Of a DNA stretch of 64,000 bases, positions 50,340-58,920 are shown in pieces. Numbering within the stretch: position 1 is the stretch's first letter; each line of letters begins with the position of its first letter. Source of the DNA: Gemmatimonadota bacterium (GTDB lineage: Bacteria; Gemmatimonadota; Gemmatimonadetes; Gemmatimonadales; Gemmatimonadaceae). The position numbers and the translations under genes were made by a program. The notes under the pieces are model-generated. The model did not search any database and was not told the DNA's origin. It was given only the letters and a program-made list of their open reading frames with translations. The DNA lies in NCBI GenBank assembly GCA_016194585.1, contig JACQBG010000044.1, forward strand, positions 62,001-126,000. Direction: 5' to 3'.

Positions 50340-52023
50340 GCGCACGCGGTACGACGCGATCGTCGTCGGTTCGGGGATCAGCGGCGGGTGGGCCGCGAAG
50401 GAGTTGTGCGAGCGCGGGCTCAAGACGCTCGTGCTCGAGGCGGGCGGACCCGTCGATCCGCTCAAGGACTACGTGGAGCACGTGCAGCCGTACGAGATGA
50501 AGTACCGCGGCTACGGCGACCGCGCGCAGCTCGAGCGCGACCACCCGGTGCAGAAGGATTGCTACGCCTGCGACGAGGTGGGGCACAAGTTCTTCGTGAA
50601 CGACAACGACAACCCGTACACGAACCCGGCCGAGGCGCCCTTCAAGTGGTTCCGCGGGCGGCAGGTGGGCGGACGCTCCATCACGTGGGGGCGGCAGGTG
50701 TACCGCTGGAGCGACCTCGACTTCGAAGCCAACGCGAAGGACGGGCATGGCAACGACTGGCCGATCCGCTACAAGGACATCGCGCCCTGGTACTCGCACG
50801 TCGAGCAGTTCATCGGCATCACGGGGGCCAACGAAGGACTCGCCCAGCTCCCCGACGGCGAGTTCCTCCCGCCGATGCAGATGACCGGCGTCGAGCGACT
50901 CGCCCGCGAACGGATCCTCACCGCGTTCGGCGGCGAGCGGGTGATGACGATCGGCCGCGCCGCGATCCTCACGCAGAACCACAACGGGCGCGCGGCGTGC
51001 CATTACTGCGGCCCCTGCGAACGCGGCTGCATCACGCACTCGTACTTCAGCTCGATCGGCTCCACGCTGCCGGCGGCGCGCAAGACGGGGAACCTCACGC
51101 TCCGCCCGAACAGCGTCGTCGCCGAAGTGCTCTACGACGCCAAGCGCGGCCGCGCGAAGGGGGTGCGCGTCGTCGACGCGCAGACCATGCAGTCGATCGA
51201 GTTCGACGCGAAGATCGTCTTCCTCTGCGCGTCGGCGATCGAGTCGGTGCGGCTCCTCCTCAACTCGAAGAGCGCGCGGTGGCCCGACGGACTGGCGAAC
51301 TCGAGCGGCACCCTCGGCAAATACGTGATGGACCACCACTACGGCTCGGGCGCGAGCGCTCGCATGCCCGGCTTCCTCGACCGCACGACGGTCGGCCGCC
51401 GGCCGAACGGCATCTACGTGGCGCGCTTCCGCAACGTGAAGAACGCGCAGCCCGATTTCCTGCGCGGCTACGGCATGCAGGGGGGATCGGGGCGCGGCAA
51501 CTGGGGGCGTGGCAGTTCGATGCCGGGCTACGGCGCCGCGTTCAAGCAGTCGCTCATCGACGACTTCGGCCCGTGGTCGCTCTCCATCAGCGGGTGGGGA
51601 GAGACGCTGCCGAACGAGGCGAACACCGTCACGCTCGACCCCGAGGTGAAGGACCGGTGGGGGGTGCCCGCGGCGCGCATCGACGTGCGCTGGCGCGACA
51701 ACGAGAAGGCGATGGACAAGGACATGAGCGTCGCCGCGGCCGAGATGCTCACCGCCGCCGGTTGCGAGGACGTGCGCCAGCACGGGTCGAACAACCCGCC
51801 CGGCCACTGCATCCACGAGATGGGGGGCGCGCGCATGGCCCGCACGGCGCAGGAGGGGGTGCTCAACGGCTGGAACCAGGCCTGGGACGTGAAGAACCTC
51901 TTCGTCACCGACGGCGCGTGCATGGCGAGCACCGCGTGCCAGAACCCGAGCATCACCTACATGGCGCTCACGTCGCGCGCCGCGGCCCACGCGGTGGGGA
52001 TGATGAAGCGGGGGGAGCTATGA
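50332..52023 (+). CDS. GMC family oxidoreductase
   Basis: FAD-dependent sugar/alcohol dehydrogenase, 563 aa. FAD-binding VVGSGISGGWAAKEL near residues 11-25 ending at LEAGG, the GMC signature region (FRGRQVGGRSITWGRQVYRW), and the C-terminal active-site pair GHCIHEMGGARM (His) and ACQNPSITYMAL (Asn). It lacks its own signal peptide, so it likely leaves the cell bound to the subunit-3 partner encoded just upstream (eight-base overlap). It resembles LacA-type glucoside 3-dehydrogenases. No cytochrome c subunit is encoded here. Confidence 0.92.
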   Translation: MAERTRYDAIVVGSGISGGWAAKELCERGLKTLVLEAGGPVDPLKDYVEHVQPYEMKYRGYGDRAQLERDHPVQKDCYACDEVGHKFFVNDNDNPYTNPAEAPFKWFRGRQVGGRSITWGRQVYRWSDLDFEANAKDGHGNDWPIRYKDIAPWYSHVEQFIGITGANEGLAQLPDGEFLPPMQMTGVERLARERILTAFGGERVMTIGRAAILTQNHNGRAACHYCGPCERGCITHSYFSSIGSTLPAARKTGNLTLRPNSVVAEVLYDAKRGRAKGVRVVDAQTMQSIEFDAKIVFLCASAIESVRLLLNSKSARWPDGLANSSGTLGKYVMDHHYGSGASARMPGFLDRTTVGRRPNGIYVARFRNVKNAQPDFLRGYGMQGGSGRGNWGRGSSMPGYGAAFKQSLIDDFGPWSLSISGWGETLPNEANTVTLDPEVKDRWGVPAARIDVRWRDNEKAMDKDMSVAAAEMLTAAGCEDVRQHGSNNPPGHCIHEMGGARMARTAQEGVLNGWNQAWDVKNLFVTDGACMASTACQNPSITYMALTSRAAAHAVGMMKRGEL

Positions 52024-52898
52024 ACCGGCGGCAGGCGCTGGGTGCGCTCGGAGCGTTCGGGGTGACGGCGACTGCGGGCAAACCGTTCACCGTCCACGGC
52101 GGTGAGCGTGAGGTCGGTGGCGCGGCGCGCTCGAATGCCGCAGGAGTCTCCCTGAAGCAGAGTGTCTCCCGCTGGTGCTATGGCTCGCTCACCCTCGACC
52201 AGCTCAGCGCCGCGGCGAAGGAGATCGGGCTCGTGGCCATCGACCTGCTCGATCGCAACGAGTGGGAGGTGCCGAAGAAGTACGGCCTCGCCTGCGCGAT
52301 GGCGAACGGGTTCGGCACCATCCCCAAGGGGTTCAACCGTCCCGACCAGCACGACAAGCTCGTCGCCGACGCCGAGGAGATGATCCCCGCGGCCGCGGCC
52401 GCCGGGGTGCCGAACATCGTCTGCTTCAGCGGCAACCGGCAGGGGCTGAGCGACGGCGAGGGGATCGCCAACTGTGTCACCGGGCTCAAGCGCCTCGCGC
52501 CCGTGGCCGAGCGGCACGGCGTGACGCTCTGCCTCGAGCTGCTCAACAGCAAGGTCGACCACAAGGACTACCAGTGCGACCACACCGCGTGGGGCGCCGA
52601 GGTGGTGAAGGGGGTCGGCTCGCCGCGCGTGAAGCTGCTGTACGACATCTACCACATGCAGATCATGGAAGGGGACGTCGTGCGCACGATCCGCACCTAC
52701 GCGCCGCACATCGCGCACTTCCACACCGGCGGCGTGCCGGGGCGTAACGAGATCGACGACACGCAGGAGCTCAACTACCGCCGCATCGCACAGGCGGTCG
52801 TCGAGACCGGCTTCACCGGCTACCTCGCGCACGAGTTCGTGCCGAAGCGCGATCCGCTCACGTCGTTGCGCGACGCGGTGAGGATCTGCGCGGTGTGA
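52020..52898 (+). CDS. Exported hydroxypyruvate-isomerase-like TIM barrel protein
   Basis: A 292 aa sugar-isomerase-type TIM barrel (Hyi/AP endonuclease family 2). The N-terminus NRRQALGALGAFG has twin arginines and resembles a Tat signal. Metal/active-site segments CLELLNSK (Glu), YDIYHMQIMEGD and HTGGVPGRNEID and AHEF are in the expected order for hydroxypyruvate isomerase. The ATG overlaps the GMC stop, making a three-gene operon. It may act on the product of the GMC enzyme outside the cytoplasm; this is inference from context. Confidence 0.85.
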   Translation: MNRRQALGALGAFGVTATAGKPFTVHGGEREVGGAARSNAAGVSLKQSVSRWCYGSLTLDQLSAAAKEIGLVAIDLLDRNEWEVPKKYGLACAMANGFGTIPKGFNRPDQHDKLVADAEEMIPAAAAAGVPNIVCFSGNRQGLSDGEGIANCVTGLKRLAPVAERHGVTLCLELLNSKVDHKDYQCDHTAWGAEVVKGVGSPRVKLLYDIYHMQIMEGDVVRTIRTYAPHIAHFHTGGVPGRNEIDDTQELNYRRIAQAVVETGFTGYLAHEFVPKRDPLTSLRDAVRICAV

Positions 52899-52931
52899 GC
52901 GCGGGTCAGGCGTGCACGCCGCCAGATACGT

Positions 52932-53004
52932 GCCGGCGAAATTTCCGAGGGGATCAGTTCTGATCGGCATGGATCAGAACTGATCCCCTCAAAAATTCGC
53001 CGGC
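52932..53004. repeat. Long inverted repeat, family A copy 2
   Basis: Inner arms 52947-52965 and 52972-52990 are perfectly complementary over 19 bases (GAGGGGATCAGTTCTGATC), with a six-base loop. Outer arms start GCCGGCGAA and end TTCGCCGGC. The design matches 1701-1769: GC cap, A/T block, G run, GATCAG..CTGATC. It lies downstream of the GMC operon and before the tetR promoter, where it could end the operon transcript. Confidence 0.82.
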
Positions 53005-53048
53005 AGGGAGGCTGATCGAAGCGCGTTGGAGAGCACAATTGCACCACG

Positions 53049-53076
53049 TTGTGAATGTGTAACTCTATGTTATACA
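53049..53076 (+). promoter_or_regulatory. Promoter of the tetR-sigma operon
   Basis: TTGTGA (53049-53054), 16-base spacer, TATACA (53071-53076) within the most AT-rich stretch of the window. It fits a housekeeping promoter and places the transcript start near 53083. Confidence 0.6.
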
Positions 53077-53113
53077 GTCACTTAGATTGAAAAGGGATAG
53101 AAACACTTGCCTT

Positions 53114-53131
53114 TAGGACTTTCGAGTCCTA
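53114..53131 (+). promoter_or_regulatory. TTCG-centred palindrome before TetR gene
   Basis: TAGGACTTTCGAGTCCTA: seven-base arms around TTCG, followed by GTTTT. As DNA it fits a TetR-type operator just downstream of the promoter (autoregulation). As RNA it is a UUCG-capped hairpin with a short U run, so an attenuator is also possible. Confidence 0.5.
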
Positions 53132-53142
53132 GTTTTCACTCC

Positions 53143-53739
53143 GTGAACGCAAGACGACTCCAGATCCTCGATGCCGCCGCCGCGCTGTTGTGCGAGAAGG
53201 GATACGCTCGCACCTCCGTCGACGACGTCATCGAACGCGCCGGCCTCAGCGGCAAGAGCCACTTCTACCACTACTTCAAGTCCAAGGAAGAGCTCGGCTA
53301 CGAAGTGATCGGCCGGCAGTTCGATCTGATGGCCGAGCGCGGCGCCACGATCCTGCGCGACACCGCGGCGGCGCCGCTCGACCGGCTCACGCGGTTCATC
53401 GACTCGGTCGTGGCGCTGCAGATCGAGAGCGGTGGCAAGGGTGGCTCCCCGTTCGGCGCGCTGGGCGCCGAGCTGGCGGAGAAGGACGAACGGTTCCGCC
53501 TGCGCCTCGCGCAGCTCTTCCGCGGCTGGAGTGCCCAGATCCAGGCGCTGCTCGAAGAGGCCCACGACCAGTTGAGCGACGACGCCGACCCCCAGCGACT
53601 CTCCCGTTTCATCGTCGCCACGCTCGAAGGGGCGACCCAGATGGCACGGCTCAAGCGCGATCCGAGCGTGCTCCTGGGCATCGCGACCGACCTGAAGCGG
53701 TTCATCTGCACCAACCAGCGACGGATGGCGACCTCATGA
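53143..53739 (+). CDS. TetR family transcriptional regulator
   Basis: A 198 aa one-component repressor. The N-terminal helix-turn-helix is clear (ILDAAAALLCEKGYARTSVDDVIERAGLSGKSHFYHYFKSKEELG), with a TetR_C-like ligand domain after it. GTG 53143 begins close to the domain, as usual; TTG 53107 with an AAAGGG ribosome site ten bases upstream would add 12 residues and is a real alternative. Its stop overlaps the ECF sigma start (ATGA). It probably represses its own promoter through the palindrome at 53114. Confidence 0.88.
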   Translation: MNARRLQILDAAAALLCEKGYARTSVDDVIERAGLSGKSHFYHYFKSKEELGYEVIGRQFDLMAERGATILRDTAAAPLDRLTRFIDSVVALQIESGGKGGSPFGALGAELAEKDERFRLRLAQLFRGWSAQIQALLEEAHDQLSDDADPQRLSRFIVATLEGATQMARLKRDPSVLLGIATDLKRFICTNQRRMATS

Positions 53740-54368
53740 TCGGACATATCTCCAACGGCGCCGCGACGATGGATCCGCGGCGCGCCACCTTCGACGCCGA
53801 GGCGCTCGCGCAGCTCGACGCGCTGCGCAGCTTCGCCCTCAAGCTCACCCGCGCCGCCGACGACGCCGACGACCTCGTGAGCGACACCATGCTGCGCGCC
53901 TTCCAGCGATGGGAGCAGTACCGGCTCGGCACGAACATCCGCGCCTGGCTGTTCACCATCCTGTACCATGTGTTCGTGAGCCGCCGGCGCCGCATCGACA
54001 TGCGCGAGGTGCGCCCCCCCGAGGACGGCGAATGGGGCGGCCACGAGCCGGTGGGCGACGCCGACCCGGAAGGGGCGTTCTACGATTCCTTCCTTGACGA
54101 GGAGATCACCGCCGCGATCGCGCAGCTGCCGGCCGAGTACCGCGACGCGGTGCTCCTGAGCGACCTGCATGGGCTGCGCTACGCGGAGATCGCCGAGAAG
54201 CTCGCCGTGCCCGAGGGGACCGTGAAGTCGCGGCTCTTCCGCGGGCGCCGGCTGCTCCAGAAGGAGCTCCGCGGCTACGCGACCGAGATGGGCTACATCA
54301 AGGCGCGCGGGGAGTCGACGTACAGCGACGCCCTCGACGACGAGCTGGTGACGGTCGAGGCGGCGTAA
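53736..54368 (+). CDS. ECF-type RNA polymerase sigma factor
   Basis: A 210 aa sigma-70 family protein. Region 2 (RSFALKLTRAADDADDLVSDTMLRAFQRW) and region 4 (LPAEYRDAVLLSDLHGLRYAEIAEKLAVPEGTVKSRLFRGRRLL) are intact; region 3 is absent, as in ECF sigmas. No anti-sigma gene follows, and the partner is a TetR repressor with which it shares a four-base overlap, so activity may be controlled by transcription rather than by an anti-sigma factor. A C-terminal extension of about 25 residues (GYIKARGESTYSDALDDEL) is of unknown role. Confidence 0.9.
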   Translation: MIGHISNGAATMDPRRATFDAEALAQLDALRSFALKLTRAADDADDLVSDTMLRAFQRWEQYRLGTNIRAWLFTILYHVFVSRRRRIDMREVRPPEDGEWGGHEPVGDADPEGAFYDSFLDEEITAAIAQLPAEYRDAVLLSDLHGLRYAEIAEKLAVPEGTVKSRLFRGRRLLQKELRGYATEMGYIKARGESTYSDALDDELVTVEAA

Positions 54369-54401
54369 GCGGGGTTCGTGGCCGGGATGGTGTGACTGCT
54401 G

Positions 54402-54526
54402 GCCGCGGATCGCACGGATCACACAGATCAGTCGGATCGCCAAACGGATACGCACGGATCGTTCTCCGGGGAGTCCCCGGGAAACATCCGTGCGTATCCG
54501 TTCTTCCGATCCCTGAGATCCGTGGC
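54402..54526. repeat. Long inverted repeat, family B copy 2
   Basis: Made of CACGGAT/ACGGATC units like 41883-42025. The left part ending ACGGATACGCACGGAT pairs with ATCCGTGCGTATCCGT on the right, and a central hairpin CCGGGGA-G-TCCCCGG caps it. The outer right flank ends GATCCGTGGC, matching the GCCACGGAT edge of copy 1. It lies between the convergent sigma and CGNR genes. Confidence 0.78.
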
Positions 54527-54578
54527 TCCGCTGTTGTCGTTGCTCGAACGACGCAGCCCGAAGCCGACCCGCGGGACG

Positions 54579-55247
54579 TCAGCCGTTGACGGTCAGCTTC
54601 ACCTTGCGGCGATGCCGCGCCGCCTTGGCGCGGTTGCCGCAGGTCGCCATCTCGCACCAGCGGCGCTTGCCGTTGCGGCTGCCATCGAAGAACACGCGGC
54701 TGCAGCGGGAGTCGGCGCAGCGGCGCACGCGGGCGAGCTCGCCGCTCACGAGGGCGTCGGCCGCGCTCTCGATGATCGGGATGAGCAGCCCGGCGAACAC
54801 GTCGCCGACGGTCACGAAGTTGCGCGTGAAGCCGCCGTCGGAGCGCGGCTCGACGCGGCGCGTGCCGGCGCTGCGGCCGAGGATGCGGTTGATCTCGCCG
54901 ATGGCGACCTGCGTCGCGCGTTCGGCGGGTGCCCCGCCCCGTTCGGCGAGGGCGCGCAGCACGTTGCGGATGCGGCGCGCTTCGTGCAGCGCGGCGCTCG
55001 CCCCCGTGGGCTGCTGTTGCGCACGCTTCAGCATGGCCGAGGCCCGCTCGGCATCGAGGATGCGCGCCGAACTCAACCACTGGACGAAGGTATCGAACGC
55101 GTCGAGCGCGTCGAGACGGGTGCCCTTGCGGTTGCGTGCAGCGTCATCGCTGTTGACGAAATCGAGCCAGAGGCGTTCGCCGACGAAGACGAACGCATCC
55201 GGCGCGGCGGCGGAATCCATCGAGACCGGCATCGTGAGGGACGACAT
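54579..55247 (-). CDS. CGNR zinc finger domain protein
   Basis: A 222 aa putative regulator. It has an N-terminal ABATE-like domain (LWLDFVNSDDAARN... RIRNVLRAL) and a C-terminal CGNR zinc finger: RCADSRC, then RRWCEMATCGNRAKAARHRRK, giving the Cys4 site and the CGNR tetrad. ATG 55247 is the first of three closely spaced Met codons at the conserved N-terminus. Many such proteins are transcription factors. It is monocistronic and faces the family B repeat. Confidence 0.87.
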   Translation of the reverse strand: MSSLTMPVSMDSAAAPDAFVFVGERLWLDFVNSDDAARNRKGTRLDALDAFDTFVQWLSSARILDAERASAMLKRAQQQPTGASAALHEARRIRNVLRALAERGGAPAERATQVAIGEINRILGRSAGTRRVEPRSDGGFTRNFVTVGDVFAGLLIPIIESAADALVSGELARVRRCADSRCSRVFFDGSRNGKRRWCEMATCGNRAKAARHRRKVKLTVNG

Positions 55248-55333
55248 GGGCGGAACCAGGTTAGGCGTGAAGGGCCGCCGAAGCAAGCATGGCGGGGATG
55301 CGGCTGGCCGCCGCATGGGCGTAGACTTCCGGA

Positions 55334-55873
55334 ATGCGACTCGACTCGGTGCGACTCGTCGCCGTGGGATCGACGAATCCGGTGAAGCTCGCCGCCGTGC
55401 GGGCGATCCTCGGCCCACTCGCTCCCCACGCGGCGTTCGAGGGAGTGGGCGTGTCGTCGACCGTGGCCGACCAGCCGTTCGGCGACGACGAGACGATCCG
55501 GGGGGCACGGAGTCGCGCTGAAGCGGCGCGCGCCGCACTCGACGCCGATCTCGGCGTCGGGATCGAGGGGGGCTGCGTGGAGACGGCCGACGGCCTGCGC
55601 ACCTGCGCGTGGGCCGCGGTCGTCGACCGCGACGGCGCGCGCGGCACCGGTGGGTCGCTGGCGATGCCGCTCCCCCAGTCGGTGGCGCGCGACATCCGCG
55701 CGGGGATGGAGCTGGGCCACGCGATGGACGCGCTGGTCCGGCAACACAACACCAAGCACGGCGCCGGCGCCGTCGGCATCCTCACCGCGGGACTGGTCGA
55801 CCGCCAGCGCGCGTACGAAGTGCTCGTCACGTATGCCCTCGCGCCGTGGCTCACGCCGGAGTACTGGCCATGA
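55334..55873 (+). CDS. Inosine/xanthosine triphosphatase (YjjX-type)
   Basis: A 179 aa house-cleaning NTPase of the DUF84/YjjX family that hydrolyses ITP/XTP. The N-terminal VGSTNPVKLAAVRA nucleotide-binding loop, DETIRGARSRAEAA and GIEGGC segments are all present. The ATG has no strong ribosome site. It overlaps the convergent universal stress gene by 23 bases at the 3' end. Confidence 0.9.
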   Translation: MRLDSVRLVAVGSTNPVKLAAVRAILGPLAPHAAFEGVGVSSTVADQPFGDDETIRGARSRAEAARAALDADLGVGIEGGCVETADGLRTCAWAAVVDRDGARGTGGSLAMPLPQSVARDIRAGMELGHAMDALVRQHNTKHGAGAVGILTAGLVDRQRAYEVLVTYALAPWLTPEYWP

Positions 55874-56813
55874 GCTGTTCCTCGTGCTCGACCAGCTCGC
55901 CGACGTGGCGGGCCGGACGGAAGCAGAGGGTGGGACGGGCTCCCGACCGCAGCACCTTGTCGGCCACGCTGCCGAGGAACAAGCGCGAGAGGCCGCGTCC
56001 GTAGGTCGCCACGGCGATCACGTCGGGGTCCGTCTTCTCGACGTGGTCGAGGATGGCGCGGGCGGGCGAGACGTTGACGGACACCGTCGACGTGACGCCG
56101 AACCCGTCGGCGCGGAGCTTGGCGGCGACGCGCTCGATCTCGACCTTCGCCTCTTCGGCGAATGCGTCGATGCCGAACGGATCCTCGCCGGCGTCGCGCA
56201 CGGTCGTGAAGGCGTCGCCCACCCAGGGTGGCGCGACGACGCGCAGCACGTCGATCGAGGCGCCGAAGGCGCGCGCCAGCCACGCGGCGTGCGGCACCAT
56301 GGCCTCGGAGATGTCGGAGCCGTCGTGCAGGAGCAGCACCTTCTTCACGTCCGGCGTGCGGGCGACGGCGTCTTCCGACATCGCGAGCACGGGGCAGGCG
56401 GCGTGGCGGATGACGCCGTCGGCGACGCTGCCCAGCCAGCGGAGCGCCCAGCCTCCGAGGCCGTGCGTGCTGCAGACGATGGCGGCGGCGCGCCGTTCGG
56501 CGGCCGCGGCGACGATCTCGTCGACCGGGGCCCCGACGCGGAGTTCGTGAGTAACCGCCAAACCAGTTGTGGTGCGAACGGATTCCGCCCGGCGTTCGAG
56601 CCAGAGGCGGGCGTCCGCCTCCATACGGTCGTTCCACGCCGGGTCGGGGATGAGAGCGGCGGCTTCGGGTGGCGCGCCGAGTGTGGACATCGGCGTGAAC
56701 ACGCGGACGAGGTGCAGGCCACCCATGAGGCGGCGGGCGATCTCAGCGGCGTGCGGGATGGCGGCATCCGCCAAAGGCGAGCCGTCGAGGGGGATGAGGA
56801 GCTCGGTATACAT
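55851..56813 (-). CDS. Two-domain universal stress protein
   Basis: A 320 aa tandem UspA protein. The first domain begins LLIPLDGSPLADAAIPHA and the second KKVLLLHDGSDISEAMVPHA. ATP-binding GxxGxxxxxxxxxGS-type loops are seen in both (for example TYGRGLSRLFLGSVADKVL in the second). No transmembrane or kinase part. Monocistronic; divergent from the thioesterase gene, with a 168-base gap that holds TACATTAG at 56881. Confidence 0.92.
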   Translation of the reverse strand: MYTELLIPLDGSPLADAAIPHAAEIARRLMGGLHLVRVFTPMSTLGAPPEAAALIPDPAWNDRMEADARLWLERRAESVRTTTGLAVTHELRVGAPVDEIVAAAAERRAAAIVCSTHGLGGWALRWLGSVADGVIRHAACPVLAMSEDAVARTPDVKKVLLLHDGSDISEAMVPHAAWLARAFGASIDVLRVVAPPWVGDAFTTVRDAGEDPFGIDAFAEEAKVEIERVAAKLRADGFGVTSTVSVNVSPARAILDHVEKTDPDVIAVATYGRGLSRLFLGSVADKVLRSGARPTLCFRPARHVGELVEHEEQLMASTPA

Positions 56814-56981
56814 CGGACCCTCCCGGTCTGATGCGCGTCGAGCCGCGACACCAGCAGAGGGTGGCGCGACGCGACACCGCTACATTAGTGATTCTTCGTA
56901 GTCGTGCGCGTCGGACAACCCGCGCATCCGTCGCGGGGGTTTCCCTGACCGCTTCCTACCGGTTCCGCCTCCTCCCTCCCA

Positions 56982-57425
56982 GTGACTCAGACCCCTTCCT
57001 CCAAAGACTCCCACCGCGTGCTCGAGGTCAGAGAGCGCGTGCGCTGGGGCGACTGCGACGCGACCGGCATCATCTACTACGGCGCCTACATCCGGCTCTT
57101 CCAGGTGGCCGAAGAGGAGCTGCTGCGGGCGTGCGGACTCCCCTTCGCCGAGCTCCGGCAGAGCCGCAACGTGTGGATCCCGCGCAAGGCGATGCACATG
57201 GAGTTCCACTCGCCGGCGCAGCTCGACGAGGAAGTGGCGGTGACGGCCTACTTCACCAAGGTCGGCGTGAGCTCGATCACCATGCAGTTCGAGGTGTACC
57301 GCGCGAGCGACCGGAAGCACCGCGCGTCGGGGACGCTCACCGTGGTGAACGTCGACAAGCCCTCGATGACCAAGCGTCCGCTCCCTGATGAGGTGCGGGC
57401 GATGCTGTCACTCTACGCGCGGTAG
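56982..57425 (+). CDS. YbgC/4HBT-type acyl-CoA thioesterase
   Basis: A 147 aa hotdog-fold thioesterase. The catalytic region RVRWGDCDATGIIYYGAYIRLF has the Asp of the 4-hydroxybenzoyl-CoA thioesterase family, and the rest follows the family. It hydrolyses an acyl-CoA of unknown length. The start is GTG 56982. It overlaps the convergent transhydrogenase gene by 18 bases. Confidence 0.9.
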   Translation: MTQTPSSKDSHRVLEVRERVRWGDCDATGIIYYGAYIRLFQVAEEELLRACGLPFAELRQSRNVWIPRKAMHMEFHSPAQLDEEVAVTAYFTKVGVSSITMQFEVYRASDRKHRASGTLTVVNVDKPSMTKRPLPDEVRAMLSLYAR

Positions 57426-58856
57426 CCCGGCGGTCGTGCTCACGCGGCGGGCGAGGCGCTGCAGGCCGTCGTAGGCGGCGTACTTGTAGGCGTCGCCGAG
57501 CGTGGGGTAGTTGAACACGCTCTGGATGAAGTAGTCGATGGTGCCGTCGAACGAGAGCACGGCCGCGGCGACGTGGATCAGTTCGCACGCGCCCTCGCCG
57601 ACGATCGTGCAGCCGAGGAGCCGGAGGTCCTCGCGCCGGAAGACGAGCTTCACGAAGCCGTCGACCTCGCCGATGATCTGGCCGCGCGCGTTGAGGCGGA
57701 AGCTGGTCTTGCCGACCTCGACGTGCAGTCCCTTCTCGCGGGCCGACTCCTCGGTCTCGCCGACGCAGGCGATCTCGGGGATGGTCCAGACGCCGTACGG
57801 GATGACGTTCGCGAGCTGCTTCTTGTACTTGAGGTCGAACGCGTCGCAGACGGCGACGCGGGCCTGCTCCATCGAGGTCGAGGCGAGCGCGGGGAAGCCG
57901 ATGACGTCGCCGGCCGCGTAGATGCTGGGTACGGTGGTGCGGTACCGGTCGTCGACGAGCACGAATCCGCGGTCGTTCACGCGCACGCCGGCGGTCTCGA
58001 GGCCGAGCGACGCCGTGGCGCCGTCGCGGCCGACGGCGACGAACACGCAGTCGGCGACGAGTTCGGTGCCGTCGGTGAGCCGCACGACGCCGACCTTCTT
58101 GTCGTCGCCTTCGATGCGCACCTCCGCCGCTTCGGCGCCGAGCAGCACCTGCACGCCGAGGCGGCGGGTGAGCTCGATGCGCAGCGCCTCGCTCGCCTCG
58201 TGGTCGAGTTGCGCGAGCAGGCGGTTGCGCCCGTTGACGAGGGTCACGCGCACGCCGAGGGCGGCGAAGATGGACGCGTACTCGCAGCCGATGACGCCGC
58301 CGCCGAGCACGACCATGCGGGCGGGGATGTCGGGGAGGCTGAGCACGGAGTCGCTGTCGACGATGACCTGGTCGTCGAACGGGATCTGCGGCGGGCGTTG
58401 CGGGTGCGAGCCGGTGGCGAGGAGGATGAACTCGGCGCTCAGGCGGCGCGGCGGTTCGCCGAACCGGGTCACTTCGACGGCGTGCGGGTCGAGGAGGGTG
58501 GCGGCGCCCTGCACCACGGTCACGTGGTGGCGCGCGAAGTTCTCGCCGATGAGCTGCCATTCGGCCTCGACCACGGCGCGCTCGCGGAACATGAAGTCGG
58601 CGATCGTGATGTCGGGCTGCACGTGCACGTCGACGCCGTAGAGCCCGCGCTGGCGCAGCTGGCTGAAATGGAGCGCGGTCTCGCGCAGCGTCTTCGACGG
58701 GATGGTGCCGGTGTTGACGGCGGCCCCTCCCGGGCGTGGCGAGCGCTCGACGACGCAGACGCGTTTGCCGAAGTAGGCGGCCTGGGCGGCCCCCTTCTCG
58801 CCGGCGGGCCCGGCGCCGATGACGACGAGGTCGAAGTGGTCGAGTTGGTCGGCCAT
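57408..58856 (-). CDS. sthA: Soluble pyridine nucleotide transhydrogenase
   Basis: FAD protein that transfers hydride between NADPH and NAD+ (482 aa). The N-terminal GAGPAGEKGA dinucleotide site is followed by GGAAVNTGTIPSKTL: the redox-active Cys pair of lipoamide dehydrogenases is replaced by Ala and Thr, which marks SthA. A second GxGxxG (VLGGGVIGCEYAS) and the family C-terminal dimerisation domain follow. ATG 58856 is used; a TTG three codons upstream is less likely. It is divergent from ispH. Confidence 0.93.
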   Translation of the reverse strand: MADQLDHFDLVVIGAGPAGEKGAAQAAYFGKRVCVVERSPRPGGAAVNTGTIPSKTLRETALHFSQLRQRGLYGVDVHVQPDITIADFMFRERAVVEAEWQLIGENFARHHVTVVQGAATLLDPHAVEVTRFGEPPRRLSAEFILLATGSHPQRPPQIPFDDQVIVDSDSVLSLPDIPARMVVLGGGVIGCEYASIFAALGVRVTLVNGRNRLLAQLDHEASEALRIELTRRLGVQVLLGAEAAEVRIEGDDKKVGVVRLTDGTELVADCVFVAVGRDGATASLGLETAGVRVNDRGFVLVDDRYRTTVPSIYAAGDVIGFPALASTSMEQARVAVCDAFDLKYKKQLANVIPYGVWTIPEIACVGETEESAREKGLHVEVGKTSFRLNARGQIIGEVDGFVKLVFRREDLRLLGCTIVGEGACELIHVAAAVLSFDGTIDYFIQSVFNYPTLGDAYKYAAYDGLQRLARRVSTTAGLPRVE

Positions 58857-58920
58857 TGGACACAACGATAGGGCGGCGCCCCGCGCCCGGACAGGGGCCG
58901 CTGCGGGGGCGCGACTGTCT

